A DNA stretch of 64,000 nt from Clostridium acetireducens DSM 10703 (GTDB taxonomy: Bacteria > Bacillota > Clostridia > Clostridiales > Clostridiaceae). The position numbers were made by a program, and so were the translations under genes. Each line of letters starts with the position of its first letter. Position 1 is the first letter of the stretch. The stretch covers positions 32,597-96,596 of the forward strand of contig NZ_LZFO01000005.1 in NCBI RefSeq assembly GCF_001758365.1. The letters run 5' to 3'. The notes under the pieces were generated by a model. The model saw only the letters and a list, made by a program, of their open reading frames with translations, was not told the DNA's origin and did no database searches. Positions 1 through 8,037 of the stretch are shown here, piece by piece.

Positions 1-30
1 GTAATATTAAAATGTAAAGGAGAGAATACA

Positions 31-1275
31 ATGAAAATAAAAAAGAAAACCGCTATAATTACTAGTTTTGTTGTAGGTACATTAATGTTTACAACAACTG
101 TTTTGGCAGAAGTAGTTTCTAAAACTGGCTATGATCAAGCCAAAGATTCAATAAAATATTCTGCAGAATGTTTTACAAGTAAGCTTTCAAATTACACCAT
201 GGATATATCTATGGTTGTAAAGGATAATGGCAAAATTGTTAATTCTGACAGCACTATAAGCAAATTTGATAGAATTAATAGTGCTCAAGAAAGTACTACT
301 ACATCCACTAAAGGAAATAAAAAAACTAAAAATTATTATTATGTAGATAAGAAAGTTTCTATTAATAATAATTCTGAAGATAACAATGTATATTATGTAA
401 CTGAATTTGAAAATGGAAAAAAAGATTCACAAGAAGGTTTTAAAAATCCTTTCAAAGAAAAAAATGCAGGAGATATTGAAAAAATAGCAGATGCTTTAGT
501 AGGTAATTTAAAAGATTGTGTTGTATCAAATGAAAAACCTGATGGAAGCAAAGAATTATCAGGAACAGTTAGCGAAGCTCAAATACCTACTATTATAAAT
601 GCAGTATCTTCTTACATGTTAAAGAGCAATTTTTCTATGGATAATAGAAACAATCCAGAAGGAAGTAATATGCCTGTAATTACTAAAGATGCTTATGTTA
701 AAGAAGTTAAAGGCAAAATGCTAGTAAATAAAAATGGATTAGTAGAAAACATTTTTCTAATAGGAACATTTTATGGTAAGGATGATAAGGGATTGGAACA
801 CAATTTAACATTTGAAGCACTTTATAAACTATCTAATGTTAACTCTACTACTGTAAATAAGCCAAATCTTTCAGGAAAGAAAGTTGAAAAGTTTGTACAA
901 AAAGATGAATTTGCAAATCCTGAAAAGTATGTAGGTAAGTATAAAAATGATATTGTTTTAGAAAAAGATGGTAAGTTCCAAAAAATAGGAGAAAGAACAT
1001 TAAATATTACTCACTGCGATAACAAAACTATTTCTGGAAATTATGAAGAAAAATATATGAAAGGTTATGAAAATTATGCAGGAGATTCATCAAAGCTTGA
1101 ATTTAATGCTAAATTTGATGAAAGCAAATATACTGCAACATTTAATATTGAAGGTTCATCAGAAAAAATATATATGAATGTTGATAGGCATTCTTCAAAT
1201 ATAAGTTTGCATATACCTAACAGAGCAAGAAGTAATATACAAGATGATGGCAATTTCAATAGAGTATTTGAATAA
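31..1275 (+). CDS. Exported protein of unknown function (414 aa)
   Basis: I do not recognise the family. The N-terminus has a lysine-rich start, a hydrophobic stretch to about residue 25 and an Ala-X-Ala-like end (VLAEV), so a Sec signal peptide is likely; there is no lipobox cysteine, so it is probably not a lipoprotein. The mature part is charged, rich in Lys, Asn and Ser, with no further membrane segment. The start follows a good AAAGGAGAG site. It lies just upstream of an ABC exporter and a two-component system on the same strand, so it may be a surface or secreted partner of that module, but nothing in the sequence proves it. Confidence 0.8.
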   Translation: MKIKKKTAIITSFVVGTLMFTTTVLAEVVSKTGYDQAKDSIKYSAECFTSKLSNYTMDISMVVKDNGKIVNSDSTISKFDRINSAQESTTTSTKGNKKTKNYYYVDKKVSINNNSEDNNVYYVTEFENGKKDSQEGFKNPFKEKNAGDIEKIADALVGNLKDCVVSNEKPDGSKELSGTVSEAQIPTIINAVSSYMLKSNFSMDNRNNPEGSNMPVITKDAYVKEVKGKMLVNKNGLVENIFLIGTFYGKDDKGLEHNLTFEALYKLSNVNSTTVNKPNLSGKKVEKFVQKDEFANPEKYVGKYKNDIVLEKDGKFQKIGERTLNITHCDNKTISGNYEEKYMKGYENYAGDSSKLEFNAKFDESKYTATFNIEGSSEKIYMNVDRHSSNISLHIPNRARSNIQDDGNFNRVFE

Positions 1276-1296
1276 TATTATGTAAATATAGTTTTT

Positions 1297-1331
1297 AGCT
1301 TCAGATAAATTTTTAAAATTTGTCTGAGGCT
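1297..1331 (+). terminator. Hairpin between exported protein and ABC exporter
   Basis: Arms 1297-1313 and 1315-1331 can pair over 17 positions with two G-U type mismatches. No T-run follows on the plus strand, so it is a weak terminator at best. It could be an attenuator or an mRNA-stabilising hairpin ahead of the ABC genes. Confidence 0.4.
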
Positions 1332-1358
1332 TAGAAATCTTTATAAGGGGAGTTTAAT

Positions 1359-2084
1359 TTGGAAAAGGTTATTGAAATAATTAATTTAAACAAAGTATAT
1401 AAAAATGGCAGAGGTATAACAGACATTAATCTAGAAATAAATAGAGGAGATATATTTGGTTTTTTAGGTCCTAATGGAGCGGGAAAAACTACAACTATGA
1501 AAATTATGACAGGACTTATTAAGCCAGATAGTGGTGATGTTAAAATTTTAGGGCATAGTGTTATGGAAGAATTTGAAAAATCCATGGCAAAAGTAGGATG
1601 CATTATTGAAACTGCAGAAACTTACCAATACTTAACTGCTTATGAAAATCTTAAACAGTTTTCCAGGTATTACAAAGAAATTGATGATAAAAGAATTGAT
1701 TATGTTTTAGAAATTACAGGTATGTTAAAATTTAAAAATGAAATAACAAGAAAATTTTCTCTTGGAATGAAACAAAGACTTGGAATTGCAGCAGCAATTT
1801 TATCTAAACCTGAAGTTGTTATTTTGGACGAGCCTTTTAATGGATTAGATGTTGAGGGAATGATTGACATGAGAAATATTATAAAAAATCTTGCAAAAGA
1901 AGAAAAAACCACATTTTTTATATCAAGCCATCTTATTCATGATGTGGAGCTTACTTGTAACAAAATAGGAATTTTATATGGTGGAAGAATGATTAATATA
2001 GACACCACTAAAAATATATTAAATAATTATGCTTCACTAGAAAATTATTTTGTAAGCGAGGTGGAACAAAATGGACGTATTTAA
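1359..2084 (+). CDS. ABC transporter ATP-binding protein
   Basis: This is the nucleotide-binding subunit of an ABC-2 type exporter, 241 aa. It has Walker A (GPNGAGKTT, about residues 37-45), a signature segment FSLGMKQRL, Walker B VVILDEPFNGLD and a switch histidine in ISSHL. The start is a TTG about 8 bases after AAGGGG; no in-frame ATG fits better. Its 3' end overlaps the permease gene by 14 bases, so the two are translationally coupled. With the kinase and regulator downstream, the cluster resembles peptide-antibiotic (bacitracin or lantibiotic) sensing and resistance modules; the substrate is not known. Confidence 0.93.
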   Translation: MEKVIEIINLNKVYKNGRGITDINLEINRGDIFGFLGPNGAGKTTTMKIMTGLIKPDSGDVKILGHSVMEEFEKSMAKVGCIIETAETYQYLTAYENLKQFSRYYKEIDDKRIDYVLEITGMLKFKNEITRKFSLGMKQRLGIAAAILSKPEVVILDEPFNGLDVEGMIDMRNIIKNLAKEEKTTFFISSHLIHDVELTCNKIGILYGGRMINIDTTKNILNNYASLENYFVSEVEQNGRI

Positions 2085-2823
2085 AGTAGCTGTAATTAAT
2101 GAAGTTGAGAAATTGTATAAAAAGAAGAAAATTTTAGTGGCAGCAATAATATCTTTAATTTTTATTATAGTAGGACAACTTGCTATTATGGGATTAAGAA
2201 GTGGATTTGGATTAAGGGGCACCTCCAGTATGGAATTTCCAATATTAGTACTTTCATTAGTATTAAATAGTATTTTGCCTTTGTTTACTGCTCTTGTTAC
2301 TATAGATAGTTTTTCAGGAGAATTTTCTCAAAATACTATGAAAATTGTAGTTACAAGACCTATTTCAAGATTAAAACTTTTTACTGCTAAAATAGTAGCT
2401 GTAATGTTATTTGTATTAGCTAATCTTTTATTTGTAATGATTTTTTCTATTGTTACAGGAGCTATTTTAAATTCAAATTCATTTACATTTCAAGGCATAG
2501 GAAAAGTATTTTTATGCTATGCAGTTAGTATAATACCTATGGTAATTTTAGCACTTATAGTAGCAGTTTTTGCTAACATATTAAAAAGTGGAGTGGGAAC
2601 TTTCTTCTTATTTATACTTATTTTTATTATTTTTAAAATAATGGAGGTTGTTTTTTCTTCTTATTCAGGAATATTTTTTACATCAATGATTAACTGGTAT
2701 AATTTATGGAAAATGACTAATTTCCCATTTTTTAAGATTTTTCGTAAATTTATGATGATGTGCAGCTATGGAATTTTACTTTTTACATTAGGTTATTATT
2801 TATTTGATAAAAAAGAATTTTAA
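2071..2823 (+). CDS. ABC-2 type transporter permease
   Basis: This 250-aa integral membrane protein has about six hydrophobic segments (near residues 20-40, 55-80, 105-135, 145-170, 180-205 and 225-245), typical for ABC-2 permeases. It contains SGEFSQNTMKIVVTRPISR between the second and third segments, the usual cytoplasmic coupling loop of this family. It overlaps the ATPase gene and is followed 9 bases later by the histidine kinase. It should form the membrane channel of the exporter. Confidence 0.9.
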   Translation: MDVFKVAVINEVEKLYKKKKILVAAIISLIFIIVGQLAIMGLRSGFGLRGTSSMEFPILVLSLVLNSILPLFTALVTIDSFSGEFSQNTMKIVVTRPISRLKLFTAKIVAVMLFVLANLLFVMIFSIVTGAILNSNSFTFQGIGKVFLCYAVSIIPMVILALIVAVFANILKSGVGTFFLFILIFIIFKIMEVVFSSYSGIFFTSMINWYNLWKMTNFPFFKIFRKFMMMCSYGILLFTLGYYLFDKKEF

Positions 2824-2832
2824 GGTGGAAAA

Positions 2833-4284
2833 ATGAATATAAAAAAGCGATTTATAATATCTAATACTATAATTGTTGTAGTTCCTATTGTTATAACAGT
2901 TATAATTATGTCTAGTTTATTTTTTATTTACTCAAATATTACTGGAGATAGCATAGAATATGATGAAATTAAAAGACGTATGTATATACAATCTCAGCTT
3001 GTGACAATTAGCAATAATATATTAAAACAAAGTGATGAAACCATGAAAAATTGTGAATTTGAAAATGATTTATCACAGCAACTTTCAAGAATAAATGGTG
3101 ATTTTGTTATTATTAAATCCAATAAAATTATATACAAGCCAGAATATGTTAATAAAATAGATATAGAAAAATGCATTGAAATGTCAAAAGAAAATAATAT
3201 AAATAATAATATAATAATTAATAATTCTTCTTATGTATTTAAAACTATAGAGTTAAATTTAAAAGATAAATCTACAGGTGTTATAATATTATTAGCACCT
3301 ATAAAAGAAGAAATAAATTTATTTAATAAATTTATTATAATAACTATTTTTGTTTTTATAATAATTTTTATAATAACTAATATAGTTATGTCTTATATTT
3401 TATCAAAAAGCATAATAAAGCCTATTAAAGTTTTAAAAAAAGCTACCTCGGAAATTAGGAATGGAAATTTAAATTGTACTATTGCGGAGGAAGGCGATGA
3501 AGAAGTAAAAGAATTATGTCGTGATTTTGAAGCTATGAGGGTACAACTTAAAGATTCTACAATGGTGAAAATGAAGTATGATGATAATAGAAAAGGACTT
3601 ATATCAAGCATTTCCCATGATTTAAGAACACCTATAACATCAATAAAAGGCTATGTAGAAGGAATTTTAGATGGTGTGGCAAATACACCTGAAAAAAAAG
3701 AAAGGTATTTAAGAACAATTTATTCAAAAGCAGAGCATGTAGACCATATGATTGACGATTTGCTTTTGTATTCAAAGTTAGATTTAAAGCAAATTCCTTT
3801 TAATTTTGAAAAAGTAGATATTGTTGAGTATTTTAATTACTGTGTATCTGAAATTGAGCCAGAACTTATAAAAGATAATATAAAAATAAATTTAAATAAT
3901 GAGCTAAATACAGATAAATTTGTTATGATGGATAGAGAAAGAATGAGAAGAGTTGTACTAAATATTATAGGAAACTCTCGAAAATATATGGATAAACCCC
4001 AAGGCAAAATAGTTATAAATTTAAGGGAAACAAATTTCAGTATTATTATTGACATAAGAGATAATGGTCCAGGAATTGATAATGATGATATAAATAAAAT
4101 ATTCCATAGATTTTACAGAACTGATGCAGCAAGAAGTGGGGCAAAGGGTAGCGGCTTAGGACTTGTTATTGCAAAAGAAATTGTAGAAGGGCATAATGGA
4201 AGAATATGGGCAATTAATCATAGTAATAAAGGAACAAGTATTGTTATATCTTTAGGTAAAATAAAGAATTTAAATTTTAACTAA
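2833..4284 (+). CDS. Sensor histidine kinase (HAMP, HisKA, HATPase)
   Basis: This is a membrane sensor kinase of 483 aa. There is one membrane segment at residues 10-33, an extracytoplasmic sensor region of about 125 aa, and a second segment near 163-187. A HAMP domain follows, then the phosphoacceptor box SSISHDLRTPITSIKGY with His262. The ATPase domain has an N box (VLNIIGNSRKYM), G1 (DNGPGI) and G2 (GSGLGL). It follows the permease by 9 bases and precedes an OmpR-type regulator, so it likely senses a compound handled by the transporter. Confidence 0.94.
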   Translation: MNIKKRFIISNTIIVVVPIVITVIIMSSLFFIYSNITGDSIEYDEIKRRMYIQSQLVTISNNILKQSDETMKNCEFENDLSQQLSRINGDFVIIKSNKIIYKPEYVNKIDIEKCIEMSKENNINNNIIINNSSYVFKTIELNLKDKSTGVIILLAPIKEEINLFNKFIIITIFVFIIIFIITNIVMSYILSKSIIKPIKVLKKATSEIRNGNLNCTIAEEGDEEVKELCRDFEAMRVQLKDSTMVKMKYDDNRKGLISSISHDLRTPITSIKGYVEGILDGVANTPEKKERYLRTIYSKAEHVDHMIDDLLLYSKLDLKQIPFNFEKVDIVEYFNYCVSEIEPELIKDNIKINLNNELNTDKFVMMDRERMRRVVLNIIGNSRKYMDKPQGKIVINLRETNFSIIIDIRDNGPGIDNDDINKIFHRFYRTDAARSGAKGSGLGLVIAKEIVEGHNGRIWAINHSNKGTSIVISLGKIKNLNFN

Positions 4285-4350
4285 TATAAATTATTAGCAG
4301 AAGTAAGCAATAAATAGTCTTACATCAAAAGTTAGGGGGATTTTGAAAAT

Positions 4351-5046
4351 ATGAAAAAAATATTAATAGTAGAAGATGATTTGAGTATTGCTGAACTTCA
4401 AAAGGATTATTTAGAGGTTTCAGGTTTCCAGGTAAAAGTTTGCCAAGATGGTGTATCTGGATTAAATGAAATAAAAGAAAATAAATATGATTTAATAATA
4501 CTTGACGTTATGCTTCCTAAAATTGATGGATTAGATATTTTAAGAATTATTTATGAAAATAAAGATATGCCTGTTTTATTGGTTTCTGCTAAAAAAGAAG
4601 AAATTGATAAAATAAAAGGATTAAGCCTAGGAGCAGATGATTATATTACAAAACCTTTTAGCCCAGGAGAATTAGTTGCTAGAGTTAAATCTCATATTGA
4701 AAATTATGAAAGATTAAAGAGTAAATTTAGTAATAGCGTAAATAATAATGTAATTTCTATAAGAGGTCTTGAAATAAATAAAGATTCTAGGCAAGTATTT
4801 ATAAATGGCAAAGAAATTAACCTAGCCCAAAAGGAATTTGAGTTGTTATCTCATATGGCAAAGTATCCTAATAGAGTATTTGGAAAAGAAGAATTATTTG
4901 AAAGTATTTGGGGACTTGATTCCTTGGGAGATAGTTCCACAGTTACAGTGCATATTAGAAAAATAAGAGAAAAAATTGAATTTAATCCATCCCAGCCCCA
5001 ATATATCGAAACAGTTTGGGGCGTTGGATATAGAGTTAGAGTTTAA
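4351..5046 (+). CDS. OmpR-family response regulator
   Basis: This 231-aa protein has an N-terminal receiver domain with acidic residues EDD near positions 8-10, the phospho-accepting Asp52 in LIILDVMLP, and the conserved Lys in YITKPFS. The C-terminal winged helix carries LAQKEFELLSHMAKYPNRVF and ends VWGVGYRVRV, typical of OmpR/PhoB regulators. It probably controls the upstream ABC genes after phosphorylation by the kinase at 2833-4284. Confidence 0.95.
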   Translation: MKKILIVEDDLSIAELQKDYLEVSGFQVKVCQDGVSGLNEIKENKYDLIILDVMLPKIDGLDILRIIYENKDMPVLLVSAKKEEIDKIKGLSLGADDYITKPFSPGELVARVKSHIENYERLKSKFSNSVNNNVISIRGLEINKDSRQVFINGKEINLAQKEFELLSHMAKYPNRVFGKEELFESIWGLDSLGDSSTVTVHIRKIREKIEFNPSQPQYIETVWGVGYRVRV

Positions 5047-5066
5047 AATTTAATTTTGTATTTAAT

Positions 5067-5102
5067 AAAAAAGGATTTCATTAAAAATGAAGTCTTTTTT
5101 TT
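5067..5102 (+). terminator. Rho-independent terminator
   Basis: Arms near 5067-5082 and 5086-5100 pair as AAAAAAG(G)ATTTCATT with AATGAAGTCTTTTTT around a 3-base loop, and the right arm runs into eight T residues. It ends the ABC/two-component transcript. Confidence 0.8.
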
Positions 5103-5164
5103 GTCACTTATTTTTAAGTATTTAAGTATTATATCAATAGAGAACTCTATTAGGAGGAAAAAGC

Positions 5165-6154
5165 TTGTATATGGATTATGAAATAAAGGATTGCATAGAT
5201 GCTGGAACAGAATATTGTCCTTGCCATTTGGCAGAAACTGGTGATTGCATACTTTGCTCCCAACTCTCAGGAAAAAAATTATGCGAATGTACAAATTGGA
5301 AAGGAGTTTGTATATACCAAGAGTATATATGGAATAGAAAAAAAGCTAAAGAAGGTAGAAAAAATTATATATGCACTATTTTAAACAAAGAAAAAATAGG
5401 AGAAGAATTATTAATATTTACAATACTAGTACCACACAAATTAGCTCAAGATTTAGTTTATCCTGGAAGCTTTATTTTTTTAAGAAACCCAAAAACAAAA
5501 CAATTTTACGATACTCCTATATCTGTAATGGAATCGGATACAAGAGAAAACACATTAAAAGTAGCTATAGAAATAAAGGGAATAAAAACAAAGAGTATTG
5601 ATTCTGTTGATGTAGATGACAAAATTTTAATAAGAGGACCTTTTTGGAATGGAGTGCTAGGCTTAAAAAATATAAATAAAAGCAAAGATGGAACATCTGT
5701 TTTAATTTGCAGAGGAATAGGTCAAGCACCTATAGTACCTGTTATGAAAAAACTATATAGCAATGGAAATAAAATAATAGCTATTATAGATAAAGCAAAC
5801 TTTAATAATGTATTTATAAAAAATTATTTAGATATGTGCAATGCTACTTTAATAGAATGTAGCGTATTTAGCAAAGGAGATTTAACAGAAGAATTTAAAA
5901 AATCCTTATTTAATATTATAAAAGATGAAAATGTCAATTTAATTCACTGTGCAGCACAGGATATTATAATATACAAAGCATTAAATTTAATAGAAGATTC
6001 TATAAACTTTTCTTGTAGCAATAACGCCAAAATGTGTTGTGGTGAAGGAGTTTGTGGAACTTGCACTGTAAGATACAAAGGTCAAGTAGTAAAGAGACTT
6101 TGTAAACTTCAAGTAGATCCAAAGTATATATTCAAAGATAGAAGACTTATGTAA
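5165..6154 (+). CDS. PyrK-like FAD/NAD-binding iron-sulfur oxidoreductase subunit
   Basis: This 329-aa protein belongs to the sulfide/dihydroorotate dehydrogenase-like FAD/NAD-binding group. Residues about 75-180 form a flavin-binding beta-barrel, followed by an NAD domain containing ICRGIGQAPIVPVMKKL. The C-terminus has a [2Fe-2S] set, MCCGEGVCGTCTVRYKG followed by RLCKL. The first 60 residues hold about nine more cysteines in CPC, CILC, CEC and GVC clusters, an extra metal-binding region not found in PyrK. A TTG start sits 7 bases after GGAGG; an ATG two codons later has poorer spacing. The gene pairs with the FAD oxidoreductase 26 bases downstream, suggesting an electron-transfer couple. 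Confidence 0.8.
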   Translation: MYMDYEIKDCIDAGTEYCPCHLAETGDCILCSQLSGKKLCECTNWKGVCIYQEYIWNRKKAKEGRKNYICTILNKEKIGEELLIFTILVPHKLAQDLVYPGSFIFLRNPKTKQFYDTPISVMESDTRENTLKVAIEIKGIKTKSIDSVDVDDKILIRGPFWNGVLGLKNINKSKDGTSVLICRGIGQAPIVPVMKKLYSNGNKIIAIIDKANFNNVFIKNYLDMCNATLIECSVFSKGDLTEEFKKSLFNIIKDENVNLIHCAAQDIIIYKALNLIEDSINFSCSNNAKMCCGEGVCGTCTVRYKGQVVKRLCKLQVDPKYIFKDRRLM

Positions 6155-6180
6155 AATTAAAAGTAAATGGGGGTATTAAA

Positions 6181-7458
6181 TTGAAAGTTATAATAATTGG
6201 AGGAGGATGGGCTGGTTGCGCTGCTGCTATAACAGCTAAAAAAGCAGGAGCAGATGTAAGCCTTTATGAAAAAACTGATATGCTTTTAGGTCTTGGAAAT
6301 GTAGGAGGCATAATGAGAAACAATGGAAGATACACTGCAGCAGAGGAACTAAAATCTCTAGGAGCAGGGGATTTAATTAATATAACAGATAAAAACACTA
6401 GACATAAAAACGTAGACTTTCCAGGACATAAACATGCATGGCTATATGATGTAAACAAAATAGAACCAGAAGTAAGAAGATATTTAAAACACATGGGAAT
6501 TGAAATAAATTTAATAAGTAGGGTTATAGACATAAAAAAAGAAGAAAATAAAATAGAAGGCATATATTTATCTGATGGAAATTATGTTGAAGGAGATGTT
6601 TTCATAGAAACCACTGGCTCCACAGGTCCTATGGGAAACTGTTTAAGATACGGCAATGGTTGTTCTATGTGCATTTTAAGATGTCCAGCTTTTGGTCCCC
6701 GTGTAAGCTTAAGCCAAAGAGCAGGAGTAGACGACCTTCAAGGAGAAAGAGAAGAAGACGTATTAGGAGCTTTTAGCGGTTCTTGTAAACTGGCAAAAGA
6801 AACAGTATCCAAAGAAGTACTTGAGGAACTAGAAGAAAAGGGAGTAGCTATATTAAAAGTACCAAAGGAGGATATAAACCCAGATAAATTAAAATTAAAA
6901 GTATGTCAACAATATGCCCTAAAAGAATTTGCAGAAAATGTAGTGCTTTTAGATACAGGTCATATAAAACTTATGACATCCTATTATCCATTAGAAAAAC
7001 TTAGAAAAATAAAAGGACTTGAAAATGTAAAATTTGTAGACCCTTACGCAGGAGGCAAAGGAAATTCCATAAGATATTTATCTGTAGCACCTAGAACTGA
7101 TGAAATGAGAGTAAAAGGCTTAGATAATTTATTCTGTGCTGGAGAAAAATGTGGTCTTTTTGTAGGTCACACAGAAGCTATATGCACAGGAAGTTTAGCA
7201 GGTCACAATGCAGTAAGATGTTACATTGGCATGCCTTATTTAACATTGCCTAAAGCTACAGTTATAGGAGATATAATAGCTTATGCAAATTATAAAATGA
7301 TGACTAAAGAAGGCAGAAGAAAGAGATATACATTTGCAGGAGCGGAGTATTTTAAGAGAATGGAAGATTTGGGATTGTACACTCTTGATTGTGAAGAAAT
7401 AGATAAGAGAGTAGAGAGATTGAATTTAAAGGGAATTATGGCGGAGAAGTTGCTTTAG
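6181..7458 (+). CDS. FAD-dependent oxidoreductase (GidA/TrmFO-like)
   Basis: This 425-aa protein begins with a dinucleotide-binding fold (VIIIGGGWAGCAAAITAKKAG). It has a cysteine-rich loop YGNGCSMCILRCPAFGPR, and near the C-terminus a FAD-closing segment with GLDNLFCAGEKCGLFVGH and GSLAGHNAVR, similar to TrmFO/GidA. The length and cysteines suggest a redox enzyme rather than the tRNA methylation enzyme. The TTG start follows AAATGGGGG. It is co-transcribed with the iron-sulfur flavoprotein upstream, which probably passes electrons to or from it. The substrate is unknown. Confidence 0.8.
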   Translation: MKVIIIGGGWAGCAAAITAKKAGADVSLYEKTDMLLGLGNVGGIMRNNGRYTAAEELKSLGAGDLINITDKNTRHKNVDFPGHKHAWLYDVNKIEPEVRRYLKHMGIEINLISRVIDIKKEENKIEGIYLSDGNYVEGDVFIETTGSTGPMGNCLRYGNGCSMCILRCPAFGPRVSLSQRAGVDDLQGEREEDVLGAFSGSCKLAKETVSKEVLEELEEKGVAILKVPKEDINPDKLKLKVCQQYALKEFAENVVLLDTGHIKLMTSYYPLEKLRKIKGLENVKFVDPYAGGKGNSIRYLSVAPRTDEMRVKGLDNLFCAGEKCGLFVGHTEAICTGSLAGHNAVRCYIGMPYLTLPKATVIGDIIAYANYKMMTKEGRRKRYTFAGAEYFKRMEDLGLYTLDCEEIDKRVERLNLKGIMAEKLL

Positions 7459-7462
7459 TGGA

Positions 7463-7493
7463 GCGTCCCTCCTTGGTGGGGGATGTTTTTTTT
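7463..7493 (+). terminator. Rho-independent terminator
   Basis: A GC-rich stem (GCGTCCCTCC with GGGGGATGT, G-U pairs allowed) directly after the oxidoreductase stop codon runs into eight T residues. It closes the 5165-7458 operon. Confidence 0.85.
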
Positions 7494-7520
7494 ATTAATG
7501 TCTAAAAGTAAGAATGTTGA

Positions 7521-7733
7521 TATGGATTTAAATTAACTGATTATTTTGAAGAAGATTCAGAATTAGAAGAATTATATTATATAGTTAATGTAATAGAACA
7601 TAATAATACTAGATTAAATAAAATAATAGATAAAGATAAAGAATCAGATTTATATAAATATATGTTTGGTATACTATACAGAGTTTTTAAACAATTAAAA
7701 CAAAGTTATACTAAGTTAAAAAGAGTTAAATGA
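7521..7733 (+). pseudogene. Decayed open frame without a start codon (about 70 codons)
   Basis: The frame opens after TGA at 7518 and stays open to TGA at 7731-7733, but has no ATG, GTG or TTG at a useful place and no ribosome binding site. Its translation is acidic then basic and helical (LEELYYIVNVIEHNN, then FGILYRVFKQLKQ). I do not recognise it. It looks like the 3' remnant of a small gene lost when the neighbouring defence block arrived. The rest of the 7494-8037 gap holds a junction repeat and a possible promoter. Confidence 0.4.
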
Positions 7734-7770
7734 GAGATTAAAAGAACTTAAATGTTCAATAAATATTGAA

Positions 7771-7815
7771 TTAGAATCCTCTTTTTTATTAGCCTATGCG
7801 TTTCCATTTTTGTAT
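7771..7815 (+). repeat. Junction repeat J1 (left edge of type III R-M block)
   Basis: These 45 bases match 17187-17232 with about five differences; the last 21 bases (7795-7815, containing TATGCGTTTCCATTTT) are identical. The two copies are direct repeats that bracket the 8038-17061 operon. Confidence 0.75.
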
Positions 7816-7901
7816 TTGGTGATACTAATAAAATATAGAAAAAATGAAAATAGACCTGAATATCAAAAATGATGATAATCATATTCATAGATAAGATAAA
7901 A

Positions 7902-7970
7902 TTGACAACTTTAAATTGACACAAACGCAAATGAATTTTATTTATTATATATTATCTTAAATGATATAAT
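7902..7970 (+). promoter_or_regulatory. Possible promoter region of the type III R-M operon
   Basis: TTGACA occurs twice (7902-7907 and 7916-7921) and a perfect TATAAT lies at 7965-7970, about 68 bases before the first gene. No TTGACA/TATAAT pair has ideal spacing, so the exact promoter is uncertain. Confidence 0.35.
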
Positions 7971-8037
7971 ATAAATAAAATGAAATTATGAGTTTGAATA
8001 AAATTCATTATATAAATAATTATAATAGAGGTGTGTT

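Noticed and set aside
1331..1603. Minus-strand open frame over the ABC ATPase gene
   Set aside because: It is the reverse of a strongly conserved ATPase coding region and has no ribosome site or family match. The same applies to the other minus-strand frames lying over plus-strand genes.
5199..5601. Two plus-strand frames inside the PyrK-like gene
   Set aside because: They are out of frame with a protein that shows clear flavin and iron-sulfur motifs.
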